In this document: positions 44,901 through 55,200 of the stretch, piece by piece
Layout of the letters: each line of letters opens with the position of its first letter
Position numbering within the stretch: position 1 is the stretch's first letter
Assembly: GCF_907164915.1 (NCBI RefSeq)
Contig: NC_061867.1
Coordinates: forward strand, 124,001-188,000
Direction: 5' to 3'
Length of the DNA stretch: 64,000 nt
DNA from: Impatiens glandulifera
Lineage: Eukaryota; Streptophyta; Magnoliopsida; Ericales; Balsaminaceae
Program-made: the position numbers and the translations under genes
Notes under the pieces: model-generated
Told to the model about the DNA's origin: nothing
The model's input: the letters and a program-made list of their open reading frames with translations, nothing else
Databases searched by the model: none

Positions 44901-46496
44901 TCATACAGGTGCAACATCTCCTTGGGCAATGTGCACAACATCTTGAGAAAGGAGAAACACACCAGGGACCAGCTGTACTTGGGATTGCTATGGTTGCAAT
45001 GGCCGAAGAGCTGGGTCTTGAAATGGCTATCCGTTCATTAGAGCATCTTCTGCAGTATGGGGAGCAAAATATTAGAAAAGCTGTTCCTTTGGCTCTTGGT
45101 CTCCTTTGTATCTCGAACCCTAAGGTAATTTATCAGAACGGCGTTAGATCTGATCTTGGTTGGTTTGAAGTAGATAAGTGCTTATTTTATTGACCTCCTG
45201 ATAAATGTGGCGTGTTTGACTAGGTCAATGTTATGGATACATTAAGCAGACTGAGTCATGATACGGATTCCGAAGTAGCAATGGTATTTGAAATTAGTAT
45301 GCTTACTTTTTAAGATATTGACCATTTATTTTTTCCACGTAAGCTTGATGTACTTGTATCTACTGCACAGGCTGCAATTATCTCATTGGGGTTGATTGGT
45401 GCTGGAACAAACAATGCTAGAATAGCTGGCATGCTTCGTAACCTGTCTAGTTATTACTACAAAGAAGCTACCCTTCTCTTCTGCGTAAGCATATTTCATT
45501 GTAGTATTGAAAATGAATCTAGTGTTGATTTCCATATGCTTATAGCATTTGTTTGATTTCCTTTTAGTTGATTTGCATTGCTATATACTCTTTGCAGGTG
45601 CGCATTGCCCAAGGTCTTGTCCATTTGGGGAAGGGATTATTAACTCTGTCCCCTTATCACTCTGAACGCTCTTTGCTTTCCCCGTATGTATTATTTTATG
45701 CATTTCGTGTGTTTTAAGTTGCAAAATAGCATGCAATAATTTTTAAGCTCAATAAATTAATTATCTCAGGAGGGAGTGGTTTCATCTTTAAGCCTATATA
45801 AGAAATAAGAATCGTATTGATGAATTATAAATCTGACTGGTGTTTAATTGTTGTTATCACAACCTATTTTTTCCTGCCTAATTGAGTTTTATAATTAATT
45901 GGTTTGTTTCATTGGGTTGATCATCAGGACTGCACTAGGTGGGATAATAACGCTGTTACATGCATGCCTTGATTTGAAAGGCATAATCTTGGGGAAATAC
46001 CATTATGTTCTTTATTTCATTGTTTTGGCAATCCAGGTTAGTCTTCTGCGGCCCCACTCCAGAAACGAACAAACAATATATATTTAATTCAGTGAGCACT
46101 TGATGTGACGAGAATGAATTAATAAGTAATTGTTGTGTTGTTTCTGGTGATGAATGAATGCACAGCCAAGAATGCTGATGACGGTAGATGAGAAGCTGAA
46201 ACCTCTTCCTGTGCCAGTTAGGGTAGGGCAAGCTGTGGATGTAGTTGGACAGGCAGGTCGACCCAAGACCATCACAGGGTTCCAGACCCATTCAACTCCG
46301 GTTCTTCTGGCTGCTGGCGACAGAGCAGAGCTTGCCACAGACAAGTAAGTAGAATATTTGTTGGACAATATATTATTATTAGTGTTTAAATTCAGATGCT
46401 TATACTTGTTTGTTTTGCAGGTATATAGCTCTATCTCCCATCCTTGAAGGCTTTGTCATCTTGAAAGAAAATCCAGACTACAGACCAGAGCAGTAA
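38980..46496 (+). CDS. RPN1: 26S proteasome regulatory subunit RPN1 (PSMD2)
   Basis: Non-ATPase scaffold of the proteasome base that binds ubiquitin receptors and shuttle factors. Complete, 25 coding exons, 896 residues (plant RPN1 is about 890): 38980-39096, 39207-39307, 39796-39916, 40001-40060, 40506-40573, 40861-40903, 41405-41470, 41549-41587, 41835-41917, 42111-42225, 42392-42466, 42658-42816, 43211-43318, 43401-43514, 43595-43735, 43810-43914, 44095-44316, 44488-44601, 44909-45124, 45224-45283, 45371-45484, 45598-45683, 45928-46036, 46166-46344, 46421-46496. All introns are GT-AG and all phases join. It starts [12 protein letters not shown], followed by a Lys/Asp/Glu-rich N-terminus. 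Alpha-helical PC repeats include [15 protein letters not shown] and [20 protein letters not shown]. It ends [10 protein letters not shown]. The ATG follows a C/T-rich leader with CTAGGGTTT at 38927. A likely functional gene. Confidence 0.97.
41630..41800 (-). mobile_element. Possible LINE 3' tail in RPN1 intron 8
   Basis: On minus it ends TTTAATGAAATGACAATATG, then TTTTCTC and an A run. Similar A-run ends with TTAATAAAA and TTGAC phrases lie at 44652-44740, 57290-57360 and 58830-58850. This fits 3' ends of L1-type elements, but no LINE protein is visible here. Confidence 0.35.
44652..44770 (-). mobile_element. LINE-like 3' tail in RPN1 intron 18
   Basis: On minus: TTTTGTAACGTTTGAACGC, TTTTTTAATAAAACATTGACC, then an A run. 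This is the same arrangement as the tails near 57300 and 58840 in the flippase gene. Short and without coding sequence. Confidence 0.45.
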
Positions 46497-47052
46497 TATA
46501 GCTTGTTTCTTCCATAGTGTTTGGAATTTTTCATTCCTGGCCTTTTTCCAGGGTGATTGTTTTTATAGAGAGAGTCTGTCTGTCTGTCTGATGCTTTGGC
46601 AGCAAGAAGAAGACACTTTGGGTTTCTAGGGAGAAACACTCCTATTTTATTATGTTTAGGGGAGTGACTGAACTGCTGCTAAACATTGTGGCATGATAGT
46701 TTTTCAGTGGTGTGTGTGTGTGTACAAGTAAAAGTAGTTTTGCATAAACATTCTTAACTAATATACTAGGCAACTACTTTCAACCCAACAGAAAGTCAAT
46801 ATCTCTCTCTTAAAATCTTTTATTTTTAATTCATGTCCTTGTCCTGCTGGCCCAGCAATAATAAAGTGTAGTAACTCGTGATCCATTCTAGGAGGAGGAG
46901 GAGGATGATTTGATAACATCACATAATTCATGACATTTAAAATGGACAAACAACTAATATATTATATAGTCTTCTTACCTCCATAATCAAAATTACATTT
47001 ATTATTTTATTGCAAAAAGGAACTTACTAGTTCCCCTCTCTTGTTAAGAAAT

Positions 47053-48418
47053 TCAATTAGACTGGGACTGGACTGGACGGATCTCAATCCCCTCAACAAT
47101 GAGGCCGCTCTTCCAGTTGCCTCCTTTCACCTCCATGAAACTCATCTCCAGATCGCCATCATCATCATCATCTCCTTCTTCTTGCCTCCTGCTGCTGAAA
47201 TACTCTCCCATCTTTATCTCTGACCAACCATCTCTTCTCACCTTAGGCTGAGGAGGAGGAGGCTGTTGCTGATTCCCCTCCATTCTATTATCCTCTTCCT
47301 CCTCTCCTCCTCCTCCACCAGAGGAGCCAGCGAAGGAGAATTGTCGTCTCACCAAGCTGGTAAAGTTGCGGTGAAGTATCCCAAACCTCCTCCCCGCCGG
47401 ATACCGGGTTGCCAGCCTATCGTTGTTGTTGTTGTTGTTGGTTCTCATTCTTGTATGGTCAAGAAAAACAGTTTGAGTTTTGCATGCACCCCCGCTAATC
47501 CTGCAAGATACCTCCACGGGTTGATGATCCATGCCATATGCTTCAGATGTCCACTTGAATACCAGGTAAGCTCCATACAAAGTGTTTTCAGACAGCATCT
47601 TCCTACTTAGCTTTCCATGAATCTCCAGCCAGCAAACGCTGATCAACTCTGCCACCTCCGGGAATCTGTATGTAATACAAACAAACAAACAAACAAACAT
47701 AATTATAGATAGATAGATAGATAGAGTTGGCTATTAATTAAATAATTAAATTAAATTAAACCTGGATTCGGGTAGAGATGTAAATCTCCAGTACATTGGG
47801 GAGTCACTCCATACAATGGTCAGGTCTCTAGCAGCCAACATATAACACTTGAGCCCACTCCGTTTTTCCAATGAAAAGCTCTATTATTATTATTATTATA
47901 AGTGAGTGAACAAGTGAGAATTAATTAACTTTGGATAATTAACTTTGGAGGAAAGAAAGAAAGAAAGAAAACACCATATCTATCTATCACAGGCAGACGA
48001 TGATGATGATTGAGAATGAAATGATAACTTCCGGCAAGGTCAGGCCAGGTTAGGTTATAAATAAATAAATAAATAAATAAACCCTTAGGATGTAGTAGGT
48101 AGGGGTTACAGCTAAAGCTACCTTAGTTCCGCTGTCGATGATGAGAGGGTTATCGGCAAGGTGGAAAAACAAGTCCTTGGTGGTTAGAGGAGGAGGAGGC
48201 GAAACCCCCCTCGCGATTATCTCCTTGTAATCAGAGGGTAGAAATGCCTCCCAGACAGCGTCGGAATCTGCCGCCGATCTGAAGGCGGAGGCCACAAGGG
48301 ACAGCCTGCAGGCATCTTGGGGGGTCGTAAGAGAGAGGACGTGAGCTATGCAACCCTCGGGCAGTTTGTTGAAGAAATCCATTGCTGTTTCAGTACTACC
48401 GTTATCATTCACCACCAT
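47053..48418 (-). CDS. F-box protein of the PP2-B (phloem protein 2-like) family
   Basis: Three exons on minus, 48418-48122, 47880-47762 and 47665-47053, giving 342 residues with matching phases. An N-terminal F-box (NKLPEGCIAHVLSLTTPQDA, residues about 16-60) would bind SKP1 in an SCF ubiquitin ligase. The PP2 lectin-like domain follows: SGLKCYMLAARDLTIVWSD, MYWRFTSLPESRFPEVAEL, VCWLEIHGKL, GAYLVFKWTSEAYGM and a C-terminal GLIVEGIEIRP. PP2-B proteins are usually about 270-320 residues. This one is longer because of low-complexity insertions in exon 3: Asn x6, Gly/Glu runs, Pro/Gln runs, and an Asp run near the end. The stop is 557 bp from the end of RPN1, with the two genes convergent. It looks intact, and the target glycan or substrate is unknown. 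Confidence 0.9.
47678..48080. repeat. Cluster of microsatellites in the introns of the F-box gene
   Basis: (CAAA)n near 47678-47699, (TAGA)n near 47705-47725, (TAT)n near 47882-47898, (GAAA)n near 47952-47969 and (AAAT)n near 48057-48079. A CCTT run directly precedes the start codon (48419-48434). Both introns therefore carry tetranucleotide or trinucleotide repeats. Confidence 0.85.
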
Positions 48419-48659
48419 CCTTCCTTCCTTCCTTGTCTATTATATACTGTTGACAGTTGTTGTTTCAAACGCACCACACACGCACATACATAAGATGTTA
48501 CTGGAAGAGGATGAGGAAGAAAGAGTCTCTCTCTATATTATATATATATAGGATTTCAATTGAAGAAGAAGAAATCTTCGGCATTAAGGATGATTTACGT
48601 TTTTATGCGTGTGCGCCCGCGTGTAAAGATAAACCAAAAATAATAATATAAGAAAAACT

Positions 48660-49845
48660 TTCTATTTTTTAAATAAATAGAAAGTTCATTAAAGAGATTT
48701 TATATATTTTTTCATTTGCTTAGCTACCAATCTGTGAATATATATATATATAAATAATGCTGCTTCAAATTATTTATATATGCAAATGTGAAGGAAAGCG
48801 GTCAATAAGCTCTTGTTTGATCAATTAGTTATTTGAATAAATTATCAATTTTTTTTCCATAAAATTAATAAAAAACTAGGTTTATTTAATTTTATTCTAT
48901 TATACCCTCATCTATCTCATCTCTCTATATATATTTTATAATTAATAATATTTTTTAAATAAAATAATTTAATTTATATTAAATAAAATATTAAAAAATA
49001 AAATAAATATTAAAAAAACTATAAATATATTAATATTAACTTTTATTAATATAGTAAATAAAAATTTATACATCACTACTATTATAATTTAAATATTACA
49101 TAAAATAATATAGTATATTATAATTTTATTTATATTGTGTATTTATTTTTATTTAATATAATTAATATAAAATTTTATAAAAAATAAATATTATAAGATA
49201 ATAACCAAAATTCAAACAAGTTTATTAGAATATTTATTTAGAATAATTGTTTAAAGTTAGTTTCTACCCAAAAAAAATTAAATAAATTTTTTTATAAATA
49301 TTAAATTTAAATGATATATATTTATAAATTAATTAATATTTTTATTTAGTTAATTTAAATAAAATATATTTATAAATTAATTAATATTTTTATTTAGATA
49401 TATTTCACTTTATTTTTTAATATAATTATTAATTTAAACTGTTTAAAATTTAAATGGTATATTATATAATATAGTATGTTATAATTTTATTTATATTTTA
49501 AACTTATTTATATTTAATATAATTTTTTTAAATGAAATAATTTATTAATTTAATTTATATGAAAATAAATTTTATAATGTAATAAAATAAATATAAGATA
49601 TATATATATATATTATTTTTTATTAATATAAAATAAAATATTTAAGTAAGGCTAATTTAAATATTTTAATTATTAAAATGATTGATTTTATTTATAATGA
49701 GATTGTTGGGACCTGAGTTTTATAAAAAAAAAAAATCAAACAAGCCTTAAGTCATCCCTCTAGCTTTATTTTATTTTTGTTTAACCGTTCTTCAGATTTA
49801 TTATAATAATTTATTTTTTATTTTCTCTGTCTTTTATTTATTGGG
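48660..49845. other. A/T-rich intergenic stretch, no gene seen
   Basis: Mostly short AT runs and A/T homopolymers. A repeated phrase ATATATTTATAAATTAATTAATATTT (split copies near 49314 and 49366) suggests simple duplication. I find no coding region, RNA gene or clear transposon ends. Confidence 0.6.
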
Positions 49846-49850
49846 AAATT

Positions 49851-50054
49851 TGACTAAATCTGATGTGATTTTTTTTTTAAATAAAAAAAGTTAATCTCGC
49901 AATTGTCGGTTGCGTCTCGCTTATGCCGGTTGCGGGGTATTTTCGTCTAAAAAAAGAAAAATGTCACCGACGCATTTAATTTTATACTCATTTAATTTTT
50001 TACTCTGACATTTATAGCAAATAAGGTGATTTTTAGTCATTTCATCAAATTTCT
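49851..50054. mobile_element. MITE, diverged relative of the 50112-50449 copy
   Basis: Ends GGGAAATTTGACTAAAT and (reverse complement) GAGAAATTTGATGAAATGAC. The interior has GTCGGTTGCGTCTCGC and ATGTCACCGACGCATTTAA. A clean target duplication is not visible. Confidence 0.6.
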
Positions 50055-50111
50055 CTTTACTCTTTTAACATTTTTTTCTCTTTTTATTATTTAATATCTT
50101 CCTTTTTACTT

Positions 50112-50449
50112 GGGAAATTTGAGGAGATGACCCTCAACAAGGGTTGAAATGCGGAAAGTGCAGAGATTAAAAAATAAGCGTTGGTGACCCCTTTTACTGT
50201 TTTTGGACGAAAATGTCCCAATTGCGTCATGCAACCTGAAGTTGCGTGACGCAATTTTTTATTTTTCAAAAAAATTTAATTATGAATTTTTTTGGACGAA
50301 AACGCTCAAGTTGCGTCACGCAACCGCGAGAAGAAAAAAAATCCGGGGTATAATTGTCATTAAAAAAAGAGGGTCACCAGCGCTATTTAATTTATGCCCA
50401 CACTATTCGCTATTAAGCTTATAAGTGGGGTCATTTCCTCAAATTTTCC
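50112..50449. mobile_element. MITE with 8 bp target duplication
   Basis: Inverted ends GGGAAATTTGAGGAGATGAC and (reverse complement) GGAAAATTTGAGGAAATGAC, 338 bp, flanked by TTTTACTT on both sides (50104-50111 and 50450-50457). The 8 bp duplication suggests mobilisation by a hAT-type transposase. The centre holds an inner hairpin built from TTGCGTCATGCAAC and GTTGCGTGACGCAA. Relatives are at 49851-50054 and 38621-38745, and a similar left end is at 22378. Confidence 0.85.
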
Positions 50450-51389
50450 TTTTACTTACAATTTTTTATTTATTTTAAATTTATGTCATTTGTCTATTTT
50501 TTTTATTATAATGAAAGTTTTATAACAATATTTATAAATCATAATATTATTTTAAGTTAGTTACAAAAAAAAAAAAAAAATCTATTTTATTTGATCACAC
50601 CAAATATATTATTAAGTCCATAAAAAAGGAATCCTAGCAGGATTATTATTTATTAGTTTGTTCATATGGTACTGTTGAGGAGTTTCACATTTATCTTCAT
50701 ATAAATTATAAATAGGTAAATCCTATATGAGATTCCTTGTTTATTTATCTTTAAAGTTAAATGTTATTTTTAAATATGTTTAACTTTATAGGTTATGCCT
50801 TTTACATTTATATTATCTGTCTCTTTTGAGGTTAGTGTGAGATTTTAGAAATAATATTTTAAGTTTTATTATTTTTTCATTTTCTTAAAAGTATGCATGA
50901 TCTTATTTGTATTTTTTCTACGAATACTAGCTAGTAGCCTGCCACTACTAGGGATGATCAATCAATAATGAAACTATATCCAAAGTGATGATATACTATA
51001 ACTGTGAAATTATTGATCATAATAATATAATCTATTCGGTTAAGGGGGGTTAAGGGTGAGAAATCTGGAAATATTATATAGTAACCCATCAAGTATTATA
51101 TTATGGACAAGATAAGATGGAAATATACACATGTTTGAAAATGTTCAAATGACACACGATCCTAGTCCTAGATAATGTAATAAGATTTAAAGTATTAACA
51201 TATCACCGTAAAATAAGTTGTAAAAAATAATTGAAACAAAATATTAGGACAACTGTGTTATATAATAATAGTACAATTATACGATCAAATTAAAATAAAA
51301 GACAATAATAACATTCAATTATTATAATTAATTAACGAACAAATAACATATTTAAATTAGCCCAAATAGATAGAAGAAACCGGGTTAAG

Positions 51390-52253
51390 TGTTAATTTGG
51401 AAGATCCGAACCGAATAGTTGCCGGAGGAGAGACCAGTACAATAAACTTGACCAACACACTAGCATGCCGTAGAGTCACGGGTGCACGCACGTCACGTAT
51501 TCATTCCCCCAAACCAACAGTTAGGGAAGAGAGAGAGGCGAAGGAAGGAAGGAAGGAAGGAAGGAAGGAAGGAGGCAGTGAGTGAGGTAGGCCTCTCCAG
51601 TTGTTCCAAGCTTTTTTCTATGTATGTTTATATTTTCCGTTTTCGATCACATCTTAGAAGAATTTGAATTATTCCTCCTCGCTAACAATTGCCTGCATCG
51701 GATTTGCTCTCTTTCAACTCCTTGTGCCATTTTCTTATTCGGCTCGATTGATCCAACAGCCTACGTTGTATCAAAAGCTTCAATTAATCTTAATCTGATT
51801 TCAAATGTTTAAATCAATCAATCACCTAACGTTGTCATCGATGAGCTAGGCTAGGTACCGTTTATTGTTGAGCTTAATTCCTGCTTGGAAACTTATAATA
51901 TGCCTATTTGAACGTGCTACTGCTGCTGCTGCTGCTGCTGCTGATAGAAATAGAGCTCTTAACAGTCTAAGATCAATTGAGAATCAAAGGTGAGAAGATA
52001 GATGAGAAAGAGAGAATCCGGAGGAGAGAAATTATAAAATAATTCCTCTAATTTATTAGCCATCTCTCTTTGTCACAATCATGCCTTACATATACTATCC
52101 GCTTAATAACAACCAAATTAACTGAACCCCTCTAGTACCACTAAGACAAATGGTGTTATGATACAAACTCTTTTCCCTACATTTGCAGGGCTTGCAGTGG
52201 ATTATAATTGTTTATGAGCATGCTTGAGACCCCTGTTTGCTTTAGAGCTCAGA
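51390..52253 (+). other. Upstream and 5' untranslated region of the flippase gene
   Basis: Contains a (GGAA)n run near 51544-51575 and (CTG)8 near 51922-51945. TTTGCAG|GGCTTGCAG just before 52190 looks like a 3' splice site, so the 5' UTR probably contains an intron whose donor I could not place with confidence. A short upstream ATG (52214, TTTATGAGCATGC) precedes the main start. Confidence 0.45.
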
Positions 52254-55200
52254 ATGAAGCGTTATGTCTACATTAATGATGATGAACTGTCACACAACCT
52301 TTATTGTGACAATCGGATATCAAATAGGAAATACACCATACTCAATTTCCTCCCAAAGAACTTATGGGAGCAGTTCAGGTAATCCTCTAATTGATTATAT
52401 GTCTGTCTGGACAATTGATTGGGTGCTTTTGTAAGCTCTGTTTATGTACTTTTGGTGCTATGTACATGCTTTTGATTACCTCTTGTACTGTCAGACTTTG
52501 CTCGACCTGTCCATCTTGATGATCAATTGTTTTAACTTAAGTATGAATCACGCTCTTCAAATTATTTCTGCTCTTTCTTAACAAGAAATTTTATGTCTGC
52601 TAGAACAACAACTACAACTTTTACTGATTGGAAGAGTTGAGCTGCTATGTTTATTTTTACTTGTTTTCTTTTTGGTCTCATTTGATTGTTAATTGTCTTA
52701 ATCTATGGATAATGGTTTGACCTAATCCTTTCATTGGACTCATATTTGATTAAATTCTTATGATAATCGCATTTCCCTTCTCCCAATATTCTGCTATCAT
52801 TGAAGATTTATTTCTCTTATTTCCAGCCGCTTCATGAATCAATATTTTCTATTGATTGCTTGCCTCCAACTATGGCCGCTTATTACTCCAGTAAATCCTG
52901 CCAGCACATGGGGTCCCCTCATATTGATATTTGCCGTGTCTGCTACAAAAGAGGCATGGGATGACTATAACAGATATCTATCAGACAAGAAGGCAAATGA
53001 GAAAGAAGTTTGGGTTGTCAAGGATGGGATTAAAAAACATGTAAGGGATATACTAACTGTTTTATGCATTTGATGACTAAGTTCTTTCTTTATGTGTGTG
53101 GTTGAATACTATCTGTGTAATGCTTAATCATCTCATTTTGATTGTTCATATTCTTAATTTTTCCTGCCGTCAACTCTGATACTTCTTTAATAGGAAAACC
53201 TTTTGTTGGGACATCAGCCAGTTTTTTCATTTTCTCATTTGTAATTTCCCTTGAAAGTAATGCTATTGTTTTTGCCTCTTTACTAGCAATCCTATTATTT
53301 CGTAATCATTCTGAATTAGTGAATTTAATTTTTCTTCATTTGAACTCATGTAGATTCAAGCCCAAGATGTTCACGTGGGAAATATTGTATGGCTTCGTGA
53401 GAATGATGAAGTTCCATGTGACCTGGTTCTGCTCGGTACTTCAGATCCACAAGGTCTTTGCTATATAGAGGTATATTAGTTAATGGCTTTGAGTGCTAAT
53501 TTTAACATTTTCTAAGTTCAACAGTTGCAAACTTACGAATTATATACCTTTCATACTCTTGATGAATAATAAAACTGTGTAGAAGAATCTTCACTATCTA
53601 GGTTTATGTTCTAATGATAAATCATATAAAATTCTCGAGTATGACAGGCTTTTCTGCAATTCTGTAAACAATGGATTCAGTTGACTTTTTCTAAATTCCT
53701 TGTATCGGGCAACAAAAAGTCCCAATTAACAAAAGATGTCCAATTTGTTTGGTCACTAGTTCAGGTTTTTGAGATGAACTATCCTAGATAAAAATGTGTG
53801 CATAGATGTACTCTCAATTTGTCTTATGTTATGCAATACCTTGTGCTGTCCATCAACAAATACTCATATTGTCTATGGCTGATAGGATGCAATTTTTAAA
53901 CATTTGCTTCAGTAAAAAAAGACAGATGAAACTTTGACTGGTGACATAATCAAACTGTAGTTGCGTGCGTATATCTGTGATTTTAGATGTTTTCCTCCGC
54001 CATAGTACTCTTTCTTGTGGGCTTGCACTTCTTTCTGAGCTCTTTTTGGGGATCTTTTTCATTACTTGTTTCTTCAAGGGATTACCACTTCTCATATGTT
54101 CATTAATTTTTCTTTATTCTTCTACATACATTAGGAAATCTTATACTAGCACATTTTGCAGACGTCTGCCTTGGATGGTGAAACTGATCTTAAGACAAGA
54201 GTGATACCTTCTGCTTGCATGGGGATGGACTTTGAACTACTACACAAAATGAAGGCAAGATCTTTTGTTCTTTGTATTGTTAAATGAAGAGATTTAATGA
54301 AGTGGAAGATTTTGTTGTATTTTTTTTTTATGTTTATTAATTAATGAAAAAGTGTCTTTAATAGGCACATAAAGTATTAATTAAAAAGTCTAATTAAGAA
54401 AACACAAAAGCCTAACTAGGAAAGACTAATGATGAAATAATAAAATCTTACTATGGTAATTGGCATATTTTCCACTCATTAAAATCCAAGTTAATATGTT
54501 CTGCATCTAACTTGGATTTGCAGTATAGTTTTAGGCCTTAGCAATAGTAACACCTCCATTTTGCGCTCTCTAGGATTCCTATCTCACTCTTAAGTCGTTT
54601 CTGGTTTTTAAGGCTTCATTTTTGGTTGTATGTTCTCTTTCAAAGGCTTCGCCTCAAACCTGCCTCGTTTCTTGTGGCATCTCTATCAATCTCTCACTCG
54701 TTTGTAGCAAATTCGTCTTAGCTCGTTGTACTTCCTACCTTTTGACATGAAAATTAGATTTTGGAATCTCGATGCTAATATGGTGAAGATTTATATTTTA
54801 AATACTCCCCCTCAAGCTAAGCTAGGGGTGATGGCCAAGTTTCTGGCAGGGTGGCGTCAATGAGTGTTTGTCAAAGAGGTGACGCTCCAATGACTGAATC
54901 AACACTGAACTGCTGAAGTTTCTGAAAGCGAGGTGACACTGGAGTGTCTACGGAGGTGCACCGCTTTAGTTATGATGAGATGATGCCTTCGGTTGATGAT
55001 AATTCAACCTCTTAATAAATTTAGAGTTGATTTTCCTCAATTAGGATAAATTGGAATCCCTAAAATATCTCTACTCACTTGTTCTTATAGATGTAAAAAT
55101 AAAGTAGAGAATAAAATAAAAACAAAAATAAATATAAGTCTAGTTTGACTATTTCCACACTCCCCTAAATTAGGCTGCAATTCTTCATACCAGTGAGATC

